A stretch of DNA of 64,000 bases from Scytonema sp. UIC 10036 (GTDB taxonomy: Bacteria > Cyanobacteriota > Cyanobacteriia > Cyanobacteriales > Nostocaceae): the NCBI RefSeq assembly GCF_009725235.1, contig NZ_WJFC01000003.1:1-64000 (forward strand), in the 5' to 3' direction. The position numbers and the translations under genes were made by a program. The notes beneath the pieces are model-generated. The model had not been told where the DNA came from and ran no database searches. It was given only the letters and a program-made list of their open reading frames with translations. Positions 17,059 to 25,682 of the stretch are shown here, in pieces (position 1 is the first letter of the stretch; each line of letters starts with the position of its first letter).

Positions 17059-17652
17059 ATGGAGAGTACAAAGACAATCAAACTGACAGTACTGGCTGTC
17101 ATAACCGCAGTCACTTTCTTCCTCGGACTGACTCTATTTGAAGGAATTCCCGAGATCCCTGTAGATATAGATTTTAAACCGTTTTTTATTCCCATGTCAT
17201 TCGTTGCTCTCGTTCCAAAGGGTTGGCCTCTCTTTGCCGTCTCCTTAGGAGCAATGCTTGGAGAATTCCTTCGAGATTTGCTTGAAGGTTATGAGATCGA
17301 CGATCCCATTGGAGCAGTAGGCTACGTTGTAGGCTTTATGGCTGCAGGTTACCTCATTGGTAACCATCCTCTGAATAAATTTCTTGTTGCTGTTGGAGCT
17401 ATAGTCGCAGGATTTGTCCATGCAGCAATTGAAGCCACAGCATTCATTATTTTTGACGAAGAAACCTTTAGAATTGCTGTCTTGGCTGCTATCGGAAATA
17501 CAATCACTGACGGCATAATCCTGGGCGCTATCCCAACTCCCTTTATTGTGCCACAGCTCTATGGTCGTATTGAACGCTACTTGGGTTATGCACCTCGTGG
17601 CAAAGAACGACGCTATCGAAGACAAAGACAAGCTCATGCGAGTCACGGTTAA
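17059..17652 (+). CDS. ECF transporter substrate-binding (S) component
   Basis: A 197-residue membrane protein with five to six hydrophobic segments (IKLTVLAVITAVTFFLGLTL, IPMSFVALVPKGWPLFAVSL, FLVAVGAIVAGFVHAAIEAT, ILGAIPTPFIVPQLYG) and a basic tail. The small size, membrane topology and position before a fused ATPase and an EcfT protein identify it as the substrate-capture S subunit of an energy-coupling-factor importer. The substrate, expected to be a vitamin, cofactor precursor or metal, cannot be told from the sequence. The acidic loop EIPVDIDFKPF before the second helix may face the ligand. The ATPase gene starts 26 bases downstream with AAAAGGAG. Confidence 0.82.
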   Translation: MESTKTIKLTVLAVITAVTFFLGLTLFEGIPEIPVDIDFKPFFIPMSFVALVPKGWPLFAVSLGAMLGEFLRDLLEGYEIDDPIGAVGYVVGFMAAGYLIGNHPLNKFLVAVGAIVAGFVHAAIEATAFIIFDEETFRIAVLAAIGNTITDGIILGAIPTPFIVPQLYGRIERYLGYAPRGKERRYRRQRQAHASHG

Positions 17653-17678
17653 TTAGCTTTTTTCAAAAGGAGCAATTT

Positions 17679-19463
17679 ATGTCAGTAGTGAATGCAAAAA
17701 ACTTTACGTTCACCTACCCAGGATCGGATGAGAGTGCGCTAAAAGAAATCTCTCTTGAAATCAACAACAGTGAGATTATCGGCATTATTGGACCATTAGG
17801 AGCGGGAAAAACAACACTTGGTATGGCGATCGCGGGATTAGCACCAAGCATTACAGGTGGTGAAACCTCTGGCGAGCTTGAAGTGAATACCAATGGTCGA
17901 AGAAAAGAAGAATCTCAAGATAAGAATCGCGATGGCGATGATACGAGAAAAAAACACGTTGGTATGGTTTTTGAGGATTTCGCCTCACAACTTGTGCAGT
18001 TAAAAATGATAGAGGAGATCAGAGTACCCCTGGAAAATAGCGGTGCTTCAGAACAAGAAGCCACTGACCGAGCACGCCAGCTTCTAAAGCAAGTAGGATT
18101 GAGTGATGTAGAGGACAATAGACGAATCTGGGATTTATCAGGTGGTCAACAGCAAAGGCTAGCAATTGCAGCAACTCTTGCAATCGATCCGCACATACTC
18201 ATCTTTGACAATGTGATGGACAAGCTCGATCCTATGGGACAGGAGCGAGTCAGCAATGTTATTAACGACTTGTCTAGAAAAAAAACACTGATAGTCGTCG
18301 AGCGAGATCCTAATTTCCTCATGCAAATCGTCGATCGCCTTCTCGTCTTAGTTGATGGTAAAGCGATCGCTGAAGGTACTCCAGAAGAGATTTTGCGAAA
18401 CGAGGAACTTCTGTCTCGTGCTGATATTGAACCTCCGATTAGCCTGCGCCTTGCTAAAGCCTTGAGTATGTCCTCTTCACCACTAACTTTTGAAGAGTTC
18501 CAACAAGCATACAAGGCTAGTCGTATGCAACAACTTTCATCTCTTAGAGTTGAAGAAAGCAAGCACTTTTTAGCAGAATCACCCCAAGCCAAAAACAATT
18601 TCGGTAAGCCAGCAGTTTCCATGGAAAAGGTAACATTCTGCTACTCGAACAAAAGACCCAGAGTGCTTCAAAACATCAGCATCACAATTCATGAAGGTGA
18701 AGTGCATGCACTGATCGGGCATAGTGGTGCAGGTAAAACAACTATAGTTAAGCATGTCGCCGGATTGGTAAAACCTAGCGAGGGTAGAGTTACGATTTGC
18801 AATATAGATACAAGAGACAAAAGTGTTCCCAAACTTGGATTAATGGTCGGAACTGTCCTTCAAAACCCAGATGAGCAGCTCAGTGAGAAAACGGTTAAGG
18901 ATGAAATCGCCTTTCCACTCAAGCAGCGCCAGTACAAAAGAACAGGCTTATTCTCCAAGCAAAAACGCTATGACGACGACTACATTGAGAATCAGGTGTC
19001 ACAAGTTTGCCAGTTAGTGGGAATTGAGGAAGATCTGTTAGAGCGCGATCCACTCCTACTTCCACGTGGAATGCGAAAACTTGTCACGATCGCAGGAGCC
19101 TTAGTTGTCGATCCAAAGGTTATTCTCCTTGACGAACCAACACTTGGTCTTGGTGCGACATCTATTAGAAAGGTTAAACAGATGCTCAAACACCTGCGCG
19201 AGCACGGTAAAGCAGTGCTTCTGGTAAGCAACAACGTCAATTTTCTCACTGAGGTTGCTGATACAGTAACCATATTAGAGCAAGGACAAATTGTCATGCA
19301 AGGTCTCATGCGTCAAGTGTTTGCAGAGAATAATTGGGCTAAACTTGCTGAGTTACATATACAACCCCCAGACGTTGCTCAACTGGCTCATCACTTAAAT
19401 ATGAGCGCATTAACGCACGACAACCTTATCTCACAACTCTCAACTGCTCGCAATCTCAACTGA
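17679..19463 (+). CDS. Fused ECF ATPase (two ABC domains in one chain)
   Basis: A 594-residue protein with two ABC ATPase domains that would power the ECF importer. Domain 1 (about 1-235): Walker A GPLGAGKTT, signature LSGGQQQR, but Walker B reads LIFDNVMD (Asn in place of the catalytic Glu), the Q-loop position reads VFEDF and the H-loop VVERD. Domain 2 (about 310-560): Walker A GHSGAGKTT, Q-loop VLQNPDEQ, intact Walker B ILLDEPTLG, but the signature is LPRGMRK instead of LSGGQ and the H-loop reads VSNNV. Pairing Walker motifs of one domain with the signature of the other gives one near-canonical ATP site (domain 2 Walker with domain 1 signature) and one degenerate site. A linker of about 60 residues joins the domains. 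The S gene precedes it and the T gene follows after 14 bases. Confidence 0.92.
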   Translation: MSVVNAKNFTFTYPGSDESALKEISLEINNSEIIGIIGPLGAGKTTLGMAIAGLAPSITGGETSGELEVNTNGRRKEESQDKNRDGDDTRKKHVGMVFEDFASQLVQLKMIEEIRVPLENSGASEQEATDRARQLLKQVGLSDVEDNRRIWDLSGGQQQRLAIAATLAIDPHILIFDNVMDKLDPMGQERVSNVINDLSRKKTLIVVERDPNFLMQIVDRLLVLVDGKAIAEGTPEEILRNEELLSRADIEPPISLRLAKALSMSSSPLTFEEFQQAYKASRMQQLSSLRVEESKHFLAESPQAKNNFGKPAVSMEKVTFCYSNKRPRVLQNISITIHEGEVHALIGHSGAGKTTIVKHVAGLVKPSEGRVTICNIDTRDKSVPKLGLMVGTVLQNPDEQLSEKTVKDEIAFPLKQRQYKRTGLFSKQKRYDDDYIENQVSQVCQLVGIEEDLLERDPLLLPRGMRKLVTIAGALVVDPKVILLDEPTLGLGATSIRKVKQMLKHLREHGKAVLLVSNNVNFLTEVADTVTILEQGQIVMQGLMRQVFAENNWAKLAELHIQPPDVAQLAHHLNMSALTHDNLISQLSTARNLN

Positions 19464-19477
19464 AGTGGGAAAAATTC

Positions 19478-20245
19478 ATGACTTCTTCCAGTGTACCTAC
19501 CCTTTACCAAGAGCGCAATACATTTATCCACTGCCGCGATCCGCGTGTAAAGATCCTGTTGCTCATTTTGCTTTTCTTTTTCTTATTCCTGGCAGGAAGC
19601 TGGCAATGGATGCTAGTGTTAGTCATCTTAGGGCTTATCCAGGCTGCGATCGCACGCACTCCCTGGAAGTGGATGGCTGTTTTGTGGGCAATCCACATAC
19701 CAACTTTCTTGGCACTGATTCTTATCCCGGCTGCTGGTCCTTTATTTGCAGGAAACTTTGCTAAAGTGGCGGAAGTTGCTACTGCTGAACTACGTCTTAT
19801 TCTGGCATGGACAGCAGCAATTCTTGTCAGCGTCAGTATGCTCTCTACTATGGATGCTGAAGATTTAACCAAAGGTATCCGAGGACTTCATCTTCCATCA
19901 GTTGTTGCTTTAGCGTTCGGTTTGTCCTATCGACTTTTATATACCACCTTGGGAGAAGCATTCCGGATTGCTGATGCTATGAAGATCAAAGGCGTTGACT
20001 TAGACCCCAAGCACTTCTTCCGTTTCATTTGGAATTCTTTGAGGATTTCACTACCGTTGCTGTTTGCTGTCGTGCGACGTGCTCCGATACTGATGTCTGC
20101 ACTGCAGATGAGGGGATTCAGAACGGGTCATGTGCGACTAGGAGCTATCGACTTTTGGGATGCAGTCTATTTTCTCATTGGTCTTACGGTTTTTGGTCTT
20201 GCTGTGTGCGATCGCTTTGGAGTACTTTCAATTCCTGTATTATAA
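19478..20245 (+). CDS. ecfT: ECF transporter transmembrane (T) component
   Basis: A 255-residue membrane protein of the CbiQ/EcfT family, which couples the ATPase to the S subunit. It begins IHCRDPRVKILLLILLFFF, the characteristic N-terminal helix after D-P-R-x-K. It carries the coupling-helix motifs DAMKIKGVDLDPKH (A-x-x-x-R-G type region) and ALQMRGFRTGH. Five to six membrane segments. It completes the S-A-A-T operon 17059-20245. Promoter copy 9 begins 13 bases after its stop and serves the next gene, not this one. Confidence 0.9.
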   Translation: MTSSSVPTLYQERNTFIHCRDPRVKILLLILLFFFLFLAGSWQWMLVLVILGLIQAAIARTPWKWMAVLWAIHIPTFLALILIPAAGPLFAGNFAKVAEVATAELRLILAWTAAILVSVSMLSTMDAEDLTKGIRGLHLPSVVALAFGLSYRLLYTTLGEAFRIADAMKIKGVDLDPKHFFRFIWNSLRISLPLLFAVVRRAPILMSALQMRGFRTGHVRLGAIDFWDAVYFLIGLTVFGLAVCDRFGVLSIPVL

Positions 20246-20257
20246 ACTGCTCAAAAC

Positions 20258-20289
20258 TCCACAAGTTTTCCACCTTTTGAAGATATTCT
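20258..20289 (+). promoter_or_regulatory. TCCAC-type stress promoter, copy 9
   Basis: Box TCCACAAGTTTTCCACCTTT at 20258-20277; hexamer TATTCT at 20284-20289. It points toward the PRC-barrel gene at 20375, giving a leader of about 80 bases. Confidence 0.82.
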
Positions 20290-20374
20290 TTAAAAAAAAT
20301 CCTTGCAATCAAAGAGGATTTATCAAATATTGAAACAGAAAAGTAGACACTCAATTAAGTAGGAGTTGATGCAA

Positions 20375-21214
20375 ATGCCTCTTGTAAAAATTGATGATTA
20401 TTATCCTGAATATCGTGAAAATAACGATATGGATGACATAAAAAACTTTGATGTTTATACGGATGGTGATGACAAAGTTGGATCGGTTTTTGATATTTTA
20501 GTTGATGAGGATACAGGTCGTTTACGCTATCTTATAGTAGACACTGGATTCTGGATTTTTGGCAAAAAAGTCTTGCTTCCTATCGGTCGCATCAATGTTG
20601 ATTATAATGACAAAAAGATTTACGTTCAAGGTCTAACCAAGCAGCAAGTTGAAAATCTGCCTAACTTCGACGACTTAGAAAAGGTTGATTACGACTATGA
20701 AGAGCAAGTTCGCAGTATATATCGTCCGACGGCTGCTACTTCTGGCATGACTCAAGAGACGACTGCCTATGACCGAGACACTTATAACTATTCGCTTGAA
20801 CCGTCATTATACGATATTGACGAACAGAACAATCAAAGCCTGAAACTTTACGAAGAAAGGTTAGTTGCTAATAAACAACGCCATAAAGCAGGAGAAGTTT
20901 CTATTAGCAAACACGTAGAAACAGAAACTGCTCGTGTTGCTGTACCCGTTGAGAAAGAGCGAGTAGTCATTGAGCGCACAAACCCCACAAGTACTACCTC
21001 TAGCAATCCTAAAGACGCTTTTCGTGAAGGTGAAGTTGCTCGTATGGAAATTTACGAAGAAACACCCGATATCCGCAAAGAAGCTGTTGTCCGAGAAGAA
21101 GTTCGAGTTAAGAAAATCGTGGATCGGGATACAGTCGAAGCGCAAGAGAAGGTTCGACGGGAAGAGTTAGATATTGATACAGATGGTCGTCCAATAGAGC
21201 ACAAGCAACTCTAG
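20375..21214 (+). CDS. PRC-barrel / DUF2382 protein, AvaK type
   Basis: A 279-residue soluble protein. The PRC barrel spans about residues 20-95 (VGSVFDILVDEDTGRLRYLI, GFWIFGKKVLLPIGRINVDY). The C-terminal DUF2382 domain spans about 145-270 (AGEVSISKHVETETARVAVP, VPVEKERVVIERTNP, EEVRVKKIVDRDTVEAQEKV). It is a paralogue of the protein at 3146 without the long proline linker. I chose the ATG at 20375 because both paralogues begin at the equivalent position and AGGAG (20361-20365) is 9 bases before it; ATG 20369 is possible. The gene is monocistronic, closed by a hairpin at 21222-21262. Confidence 0.9.
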   Translation: MPLVKIDDYYPEYRENNDMDDIKNFDVYTDGDDKVGSVFDILVDEDTGRLRYLIVDTGFWIFGKKVLLPIGRINVDYNDKKIYVQGLTKQQVENLPNFDDLEKVDYDYEEQVRSIYRPTAATSGMTQETTAYDRDTYNYSLEPSLYDIDEQNNQSLKLYEERLVANKQRHKAGEVSISKHVETETARVAVPVEKERVVIERTNPTSTTSSNPKDAFREGEVARMEIYEETPDIRKEAVVREEVRVKKIVDRDTVEAQEKVRREELDIDTDGRPIEHKQL

Positions 21215-21221
21215 CATTGTC

Positions 21222-21262
21222 AAGGCTTACAGATGAAGTATATATCATATGCTGTAAGCCTT
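21222..21262 (+). terminator. Hairpin after the PRC-barrel gene
   Basis: Perfect 11-base arms AAGGCTTACAG and CTGTAAGCCTT with a 19-base AT-rich loop, starting 8 bases after the stop codon. No T-run follows. Confidence 0.6.
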
Positions 21263-21371
21263 GGTAATCAATTCCATGTAAGTTTGGACAGACACAATGG
21301 TTGGGCTGCAGGAAATCTAGACTATAAAGTGCAAGTCACACCAGCAATTAAGAAAAAGGAGAAAATTAATC

Positions 21372-21887
21372 ATGTTTTTAAAAACTTGGCGCTTGATTAC
21401 CTTAATTCTTGTTGCACTATATATGGGCTTGGAGTTTAGCCATGCATTAGAACTGCCAGCTAAAATGCAGTACGATGGCTTACTCTACGTGACGGTTCAG
21501 AATACCCTGTATCAATACTTTGGAGCACCTGGTCCCGGTGCAATTATTACCGTTGGCGCATTGATCTGCTCGATCGTGCTATTGTTCCTCGTCCGCAAAC
21601 GCCACCCTGCCTTTCAATGGACATTGGCTGGAACAATTTTCTTAGCACTCGCCTTTCCGGTCATCTATTTCTCGTTCATTGAACCCGTAAATCGAGTAGT
21701 TGAACAAACGACTCCCCAATCTCTTCCGACAAACTGGGTGGAACTACGAAATCAGTGGGAGTATGCTCACGCCACAAACTTTGTGCTGACGCTGATTGGC
21801 TTTAGTGCGCTGCTCATTTCCATCCTGGTTGATACTCCAGTAAAACATTCTCGCGATTCCGCAAAGCAGATCGCCTTAAATCATTAA
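21372..21887 (+). CDS. DUF1772-type four-helix membrane protein
   Basis: A 171-residue membrane protein with four hydrophobic helices (LITLILVALYMGLEFSHALE, AIITVGALICSIVLLFLV, FQWTLAGTIFLALAFPVIYF, FVLTLIGFSALLISIL). Conserved features are FSHALELPAKM in helix 1 and the NWVELRNQWEYAHATNFVL stretch before helix 4. These match DUF1772 (anthrone oxygenase-like) proteins, whose substrates are mostly unknown. AAGGAG lies 11 bases before the ATG. It stands alone, between the PRC-barrel gene and an HtrA remnant. Confidence 0.75.
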   Translation: MFLKTWRLITLILVALYMGLEFSHALELPAKMQYDGLLYVTVQNTLYQYFGAPGPGAIITVGALICSIVLLFLVRKRHPAFQWTLAGTIFLALAFPVIYFSFIEPVNRVVEQTTPQSLPTNWVELRNQWEYAHATNFVLTLIGFSALLISILVDTPVKHSRDSAKQIALNH

Positions 21888-21991
21888 TAGTTTGAATAGG
21901 AGAGAGAAATAATCAATACAGAGGTTTTTTAGTGATTGCATGGATAGAACAGGCTATAATTGTAGTATTTGTAGTAACGAGTGAAAATATT

Positions 21992-22099
21992 ATGAAAAGA
22001 GTTAAACAAGTTTCGCCTGCGGTAGTTCAAATTAATACTTCCCGAACTAACAAAACCCAAGTACCACAACTGCCCGATGTGTTTAACAATAGTCAATAG
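21992..22099 (+). pseudogene. Fragment of an HtrA-type serine protease
   Basis: Thirty-five codons read [20 protein letters not shown] then KTQVPQLPDVFNNSQ. The protease at 45490-46746 has [20 protein letters not shown] then [13 protein letters not shown] at the start of its trypsin domain. The signal peptide and everything after this point are missing, including all catalytic residues. It is a non-functional duplicate fragment. Confidence 0.8.
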
Positions 22100-22245
22100 G
22101 GCATAAGTTAATATCTTTTTAAAGCGTTATAGCAATTCTACTTTCGTGAGGTACTCTAAGAAAGAATTAACCGCAGATGAACGCAGATAAATTGGTACCT
22201 CAGGAGATTAGGAAATGCTACATTAGGAAAGAGAAATTTTGGAGA

Positions 22246-22851
22246 TTAGAGAAGGTTTTCTAGTTGGTCGTAAGAAAAGTAAGCGTTTAAACTGGCTCCG
22301 GTATATCCAGTAAATAACCAAAACAATGCACGACCGCTATCAAGTAGAGTAAACAACCACGCTTCTGTTGGTCGTTCAGTTGGAACAGCTATAGGTGTAA
22401 AAGTAATCCCTTGGCTACCCAAGACAATCGTAGCGATCGCTCTAGCTCGTGGCATATGAAAATCAGAGGTAATTAGGTAAAGATGGCGAATTTCATGACG
22501 TTTTAAATTATCGATTAGGGTAGTAAAGTTAGTCACTGTATCGACAGCTTCGTAATTCAGATGTATCCGGTTTTTTGATATATTGGCTGCCTGAAAAATG
22601 GGACATATTCGTTCGGGAGGTAAACCCGAAGAAACCCAGATATCTAAAGAAGAATGTTTCTGGGCAAATTGAGCTGTAAATTTTGGTCTATCGGGGCTAC
22701 CCCCCAGCGTTAGAATAGCTTGAGGACGAGGTGCTTGATGATAAGCTATAGTCAATCGCAAAAGAATGGTGCTGTAAACCAAAAAAGGTATAGCAGCAAT
22801 GTTAATAAAAAGGAAACGGTACTTGTTTAGATTTTTAGAAATAAAAAACAT
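22246..22851 (-). CDS. YdcF/DUF218-family membrane-anchored protein
   Basis: A 201-residue protein with one N-terminal membrane segment (FLFINIAAIPFLVYSTILL) and a DUF218 domain. Motifs are AILTLGGSPDRP near the start, EAVDTVTNFTTL, and LYLITSDFHMPRARAIA. The family includes ElyC/SanA-type proteins tied to envelope and lipid-carrier metabolism and vancomycin barrier function. AGGAGG precedes the ATG. It has no operon partner; the upstream spacer (22852-23020) has no TCCAC box in its direction. Confidence 0.85.
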   Translation of the reverse strand: MFFISKNLNKYRFLFINIAAIPFLVYSTILLRLTIAYHQAPRPQAILTLGGSPDRPKFTAQFAQKHSSLDIWVSSGLPPERICPIFQAANISKNRIHLNYEAVDTVTNFTTLIDNLKRHEIRHLYLITSDFHMPRARAIATIVLGSQGITFTPIAVPTERPTEAWLFTLLDSGRALFWLFTGYTGASLNAYFSYDQLENLL

Positions 22852-23261
22852 CTGTCCTCCTATAAAATTTTTATCTATCTACATTCATGCTATCCCATAA
22901 CTTTATGCTTAGTTGACTGTCTTCTGGTGAAAGCTACTGAATCTAGCGCATGACTTTAATCATCCTTTAGTTATGCAAGGCTAACTTTCAAGTAGTATTT
23001 TTTAAAATGTTTTAAAGTTTTCCACTAGTTTTCCACTATTAGCATTTAAAATGCAAAAAGAGCAAGTTTTGATGACTACTTAAACAGTTAAGCGGCTCAA
23101 CTTTTCCAATGGGTTGTGATGAACATTTGATTGTATTATCGGCTCTTGCGATCGCGATTTGTGAGAATATTTTTCGCCGTATTTGCAGTTATTTATTTGT
23201 TGCAATTTATTAGAGTTACAGGTTCAGGTACAGATTCTTACTGAAGAGAAGGGCATTAAAA
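22852..23261. other. Divergent spacer holding a TCCAC-type promoter
   Basis: About 410 bases between the YdcF gene (leftward) and the glucoamylase gene (rightward). The only signal I can support is promoter copy 10 at 23021-23052, facing right. Confidence 0.6.
23021..23052 (+). promoter_or_regulatory. TCCAC-type stress promoter, copy 10
   Basis: Box TCCACTAGTTTTCCACTATT at 23021-23040; hexamer TAAAAT at 23047-23052. Here the 11-base unit AGTTTTCCACT occurs twice in perfect tandem (23016-23037), which shows the repeat period plainly. It points toward the glucoamylase gene, leaving a leader of about 200 bases. Confidence 0.85.
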
Positions 23262-25661
23262 ATGACACAGATGCAAAATCAATCCACAGCTTTTGGACAA
23301 CCAGGACAAAAACCCTGTTGGACTCAAGGCAATAAAGACGGGGTAGGAACTGCTTGCGCCGTCTCCAGTCGCACTTGGTTCACCCTTTCTAATGGCATTC
23401 TCAATGAAGTTTATTACCCTACCATTGACCGTCCCCAAATCCGAGATCTACAATACTTGATTACTGATGGCTCTAGCTTTTTCCATGAAGAACAGCGCCA
23501 TCTGCATACCAAAACTGAACGTATCGTTCCTCACGTTCTTGGATACCGCATTACCAATTCCGATCCGGAAGGACGCTACACTATTACCAAAGAAATCATT
23601 ACTGACTCGCGAGATTCATGCATTTTGCAACACACGCGCCTTACAGGTCATCCAGAAGTACTAGCAAAACTTCAGCTATATGCGCTCTGTGCGCCACACT
23701 TGGGTATCGGCGGCTGGAATGATAGCGCCAGAATAGTAGAAGTAGCAGGAGTAAAAATTTTAACAGCTCAACAAAATGATAATTGGTTGGCAATGACAGC
23801 AACGGTTCCCTTCACACGCGCCTCTTGTGGCTATGTCGGTGAAAGTGGCGGTTGGACAGACTTGGCAGATAATTTCCAAATGGATTGGGAGTTTCAGCAA
23901 GCCCAAGGAGGGAATGTTGCTCTGACAGCCAAAATTGACCCAAAGAATAATCAAGAATTTACGTTAGGGCTGGCCTTCGCTAGCCACCTCCACGACGCAG
24001 TGACAACCCTTTTGCTGTCCTTGGATGTACCTTTTGAAGAACAAAAAGTCCGCTATATCAACCAATGGAACAATGCCTGTGAAAACCGCCTACCACTAGA
24101 ACAAGTATCGGGGGATGGAGGTAATCTTTATCATAGTAGCTTTAGTGTGCTGCTAGCACATGAAGACAAAATCTATCCCGGTGCAACGATCGCATCGCTA
24201 TCAATTCCTTGGGGTAATGCCCACGGTGATGAACAACAAGGAGGTTATCATCTGGTTTGGCTTCGCGACATGGTAAATAGTGTAACAGCACTACTGGCAG
24301 CCGGACACAAAACAACTGCCTTAGAAGCATTGATTTACCTCGCTGCTAGTCAACAACCAGATGGTGGTTTTGCTCAGAATTTTTGGATAAATGGGGAGCC
24401 ATACTGGACAGGAATTCAGCTTGACCAAGTAGCATCTCCAATTATGCTGGCATGGCGACTTTATCGGCACAATGCCTTACGCCAATTCGATCCTTATCCA
24501 GTAGTGATGCAAGCAGCTAAGTACTTAATTAATTACGGTCCCGCTACCCAGCAAGAACGATGGGAAGAAGTTAGCGGTTATTCGCCTTCAACCCTTGCCT
24601 CAACTATTGCTGCACTCATTTGTGCAGCAACTTTTGCCCGCGAACGAGGAGATAAGAGTACTGCTCAGTTCATTGAAGAGTACGCCGATTTCCTAGAAAG
24701 TCACTTAGAAACTTGGACAGTAACAACTGAAGGAACTTTAATTCCTGAGATTAAACGGCATTACATTCGGATTAATCCGGTGGATGTTCACAACCCATAC
24801 CCAAATGAAGACCCGAATCAAGGAGTGCTATCAATTGCTAACCGTCCTCCTGGTAGTCAGTGGCAATTTCCAGCAAAAGAAATTGTCGATGCAGGCTTTT
24901 TGGAACTAGTACGCTACGGTATTCGCTCTCCCTACGATCCCGTGATTGTTGATTCTCTCAAAGTCGTAGATGCAGTACTGAAAGTTGACACTCCCTTGGG
25001 TTCCTGCTGGCATCGTTACAATCATGACGGTTATGGACAACGAGAAGATGGCGGTCCTTTCTTGCATTACGGCAAAGGACGAGCTTGGCCTTTGTTGACT
25101 GGAGAAAGGGGACATTACGAACTCGCCGCAGGGCATGATGTGCAACCTTTTATACAAGCAATGGAAGCCTTTGCTTCAGACACGGGATTGTTACCAGAAC
25201 AAATCTGGGATGAGCCAGATCAGCCAAACTCTCATTTGTACTTTGGAAAACCTACAGGTTCAGCAATGCCTCTCGCATGGGCACACGCAGAGTATATTAA
25301 ACTACTACGTTCTGCCCGAGATGGCAAGGTGTTTGATTGGATTCCAGAACTAGTAAATCGTTATTTGGGAAATTCCAAACCAACTCAGTTTCTTGAAATT
25401 TGGAAATTCAACCGTCAAATCCGCAGTGTAAAGGCGGGATACACTCTGCGAATTCAAGCATTGGCTCCCTTCCAGTTGCACTGGTCGAATGATAACTGGC
25501 AGACGATACAAAACACTGACTCAACACCAACTGCAATTGATATTGCATTCGTAGATATTGCTATTTCTTCGAGTCAGCAATCCCCCATTAACTTTACCTT
25601 TTTCTGGACTCATTCACAAAACTGGGAAAATTGCAACTATCAAGTAACCATAATGAGTTAA
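23262..25661 (+). CDS. GH15 glucoamylase-type hydrolase
   Basis: A 799-residue enzyme that would cleave glucose from alpha-glucan ends. The N-terminal glucodextranase-like beta domain (about 1-270) shows VSSRTWFTLSNGILNEVYYP. The (alpha/alpha)6 catalytic domain (about 290-680) shows GGYHLVWLRDMVNSVTALLA, the general acid region RWEEVSGYSPSTLASTIAAL (Glu about residue 434), and the second acidic region near LLPEQIWDEPDQP. The C-terminal 80 residues form a small beta domain. No signal peptide is visible. The flavin oxidoreductase gene follows 21 bases downstream. Promoter copy 10 links the operon to the same control as the GH31 enzyme. Confidence 0.92.
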   Translation: MTQMQNQSTAFGQPGQKPCWTQGNKDGVGTACAVSSRTWFTLSNGILNEVYYPTIDRPQIRDLQYLITDGSSFFHEEQRHLHTKTERIVPHVLGYRITNSDPEGRYTITKEIITDSRDSCILQHTRLTGHPEVLAKLQLYALCAPHLGIGGWNDSARIVEVAGVKILTAQQNDNWLAMTATVPFTRASCGYVGESGGWTDLADNFQMDWEFQQAQGGNVALTAKIDPKNNQEFTLGLAFASHLHDAVTTLLLSLDVPFEEQKVRYINQWNNACENRLPLEQVSGDGGNLYHSSFSVLLAHEDKIYPGATIASLSIPWGNAHGDEQQGGYHLVWLRDMVNSVTALLAAGHKTTALEALIYLAASQQPDGGFAQNFWINGEPYWTGIQLDQVASPIMLAWRLYRHNALRQFDPYPVVMQAAKYLINYGPATQQERWEEVSGYSPSTLASTIAALICAATFARERGDKSTAQFIEEYADFLESHLETWTVTTEGTLIPEIKRHYIRINPVDVHNPYPNEDPNQGVLSIANRPPGSQWQFPAKEIVDAGFLELVRYGIRSPYDPVIVDSLKVVDAVLKVDTPLGSCWHRYNHDGYGQREDGGPFLHYGKGRAWPLLTGERGHYELAAGHDVQPFIQAMEAFASDTGLLPEQIWDEPDQPNSHLYFGKPTGSAMPLAWAHAEYIKLLRSARDGKVFDWIPELVNRYLGNSKPTQFLEIWKFNRQIRSVKAGYTLRIQALAPFQLHWSNDNWQTIQNTDSTPTAIDIAFVDIAISSSQQSPINFTFFWTHSQNWENCNYQVTIMS

Positions 25662-25682
25662 CAATACAAGGGAGAAAACTTT

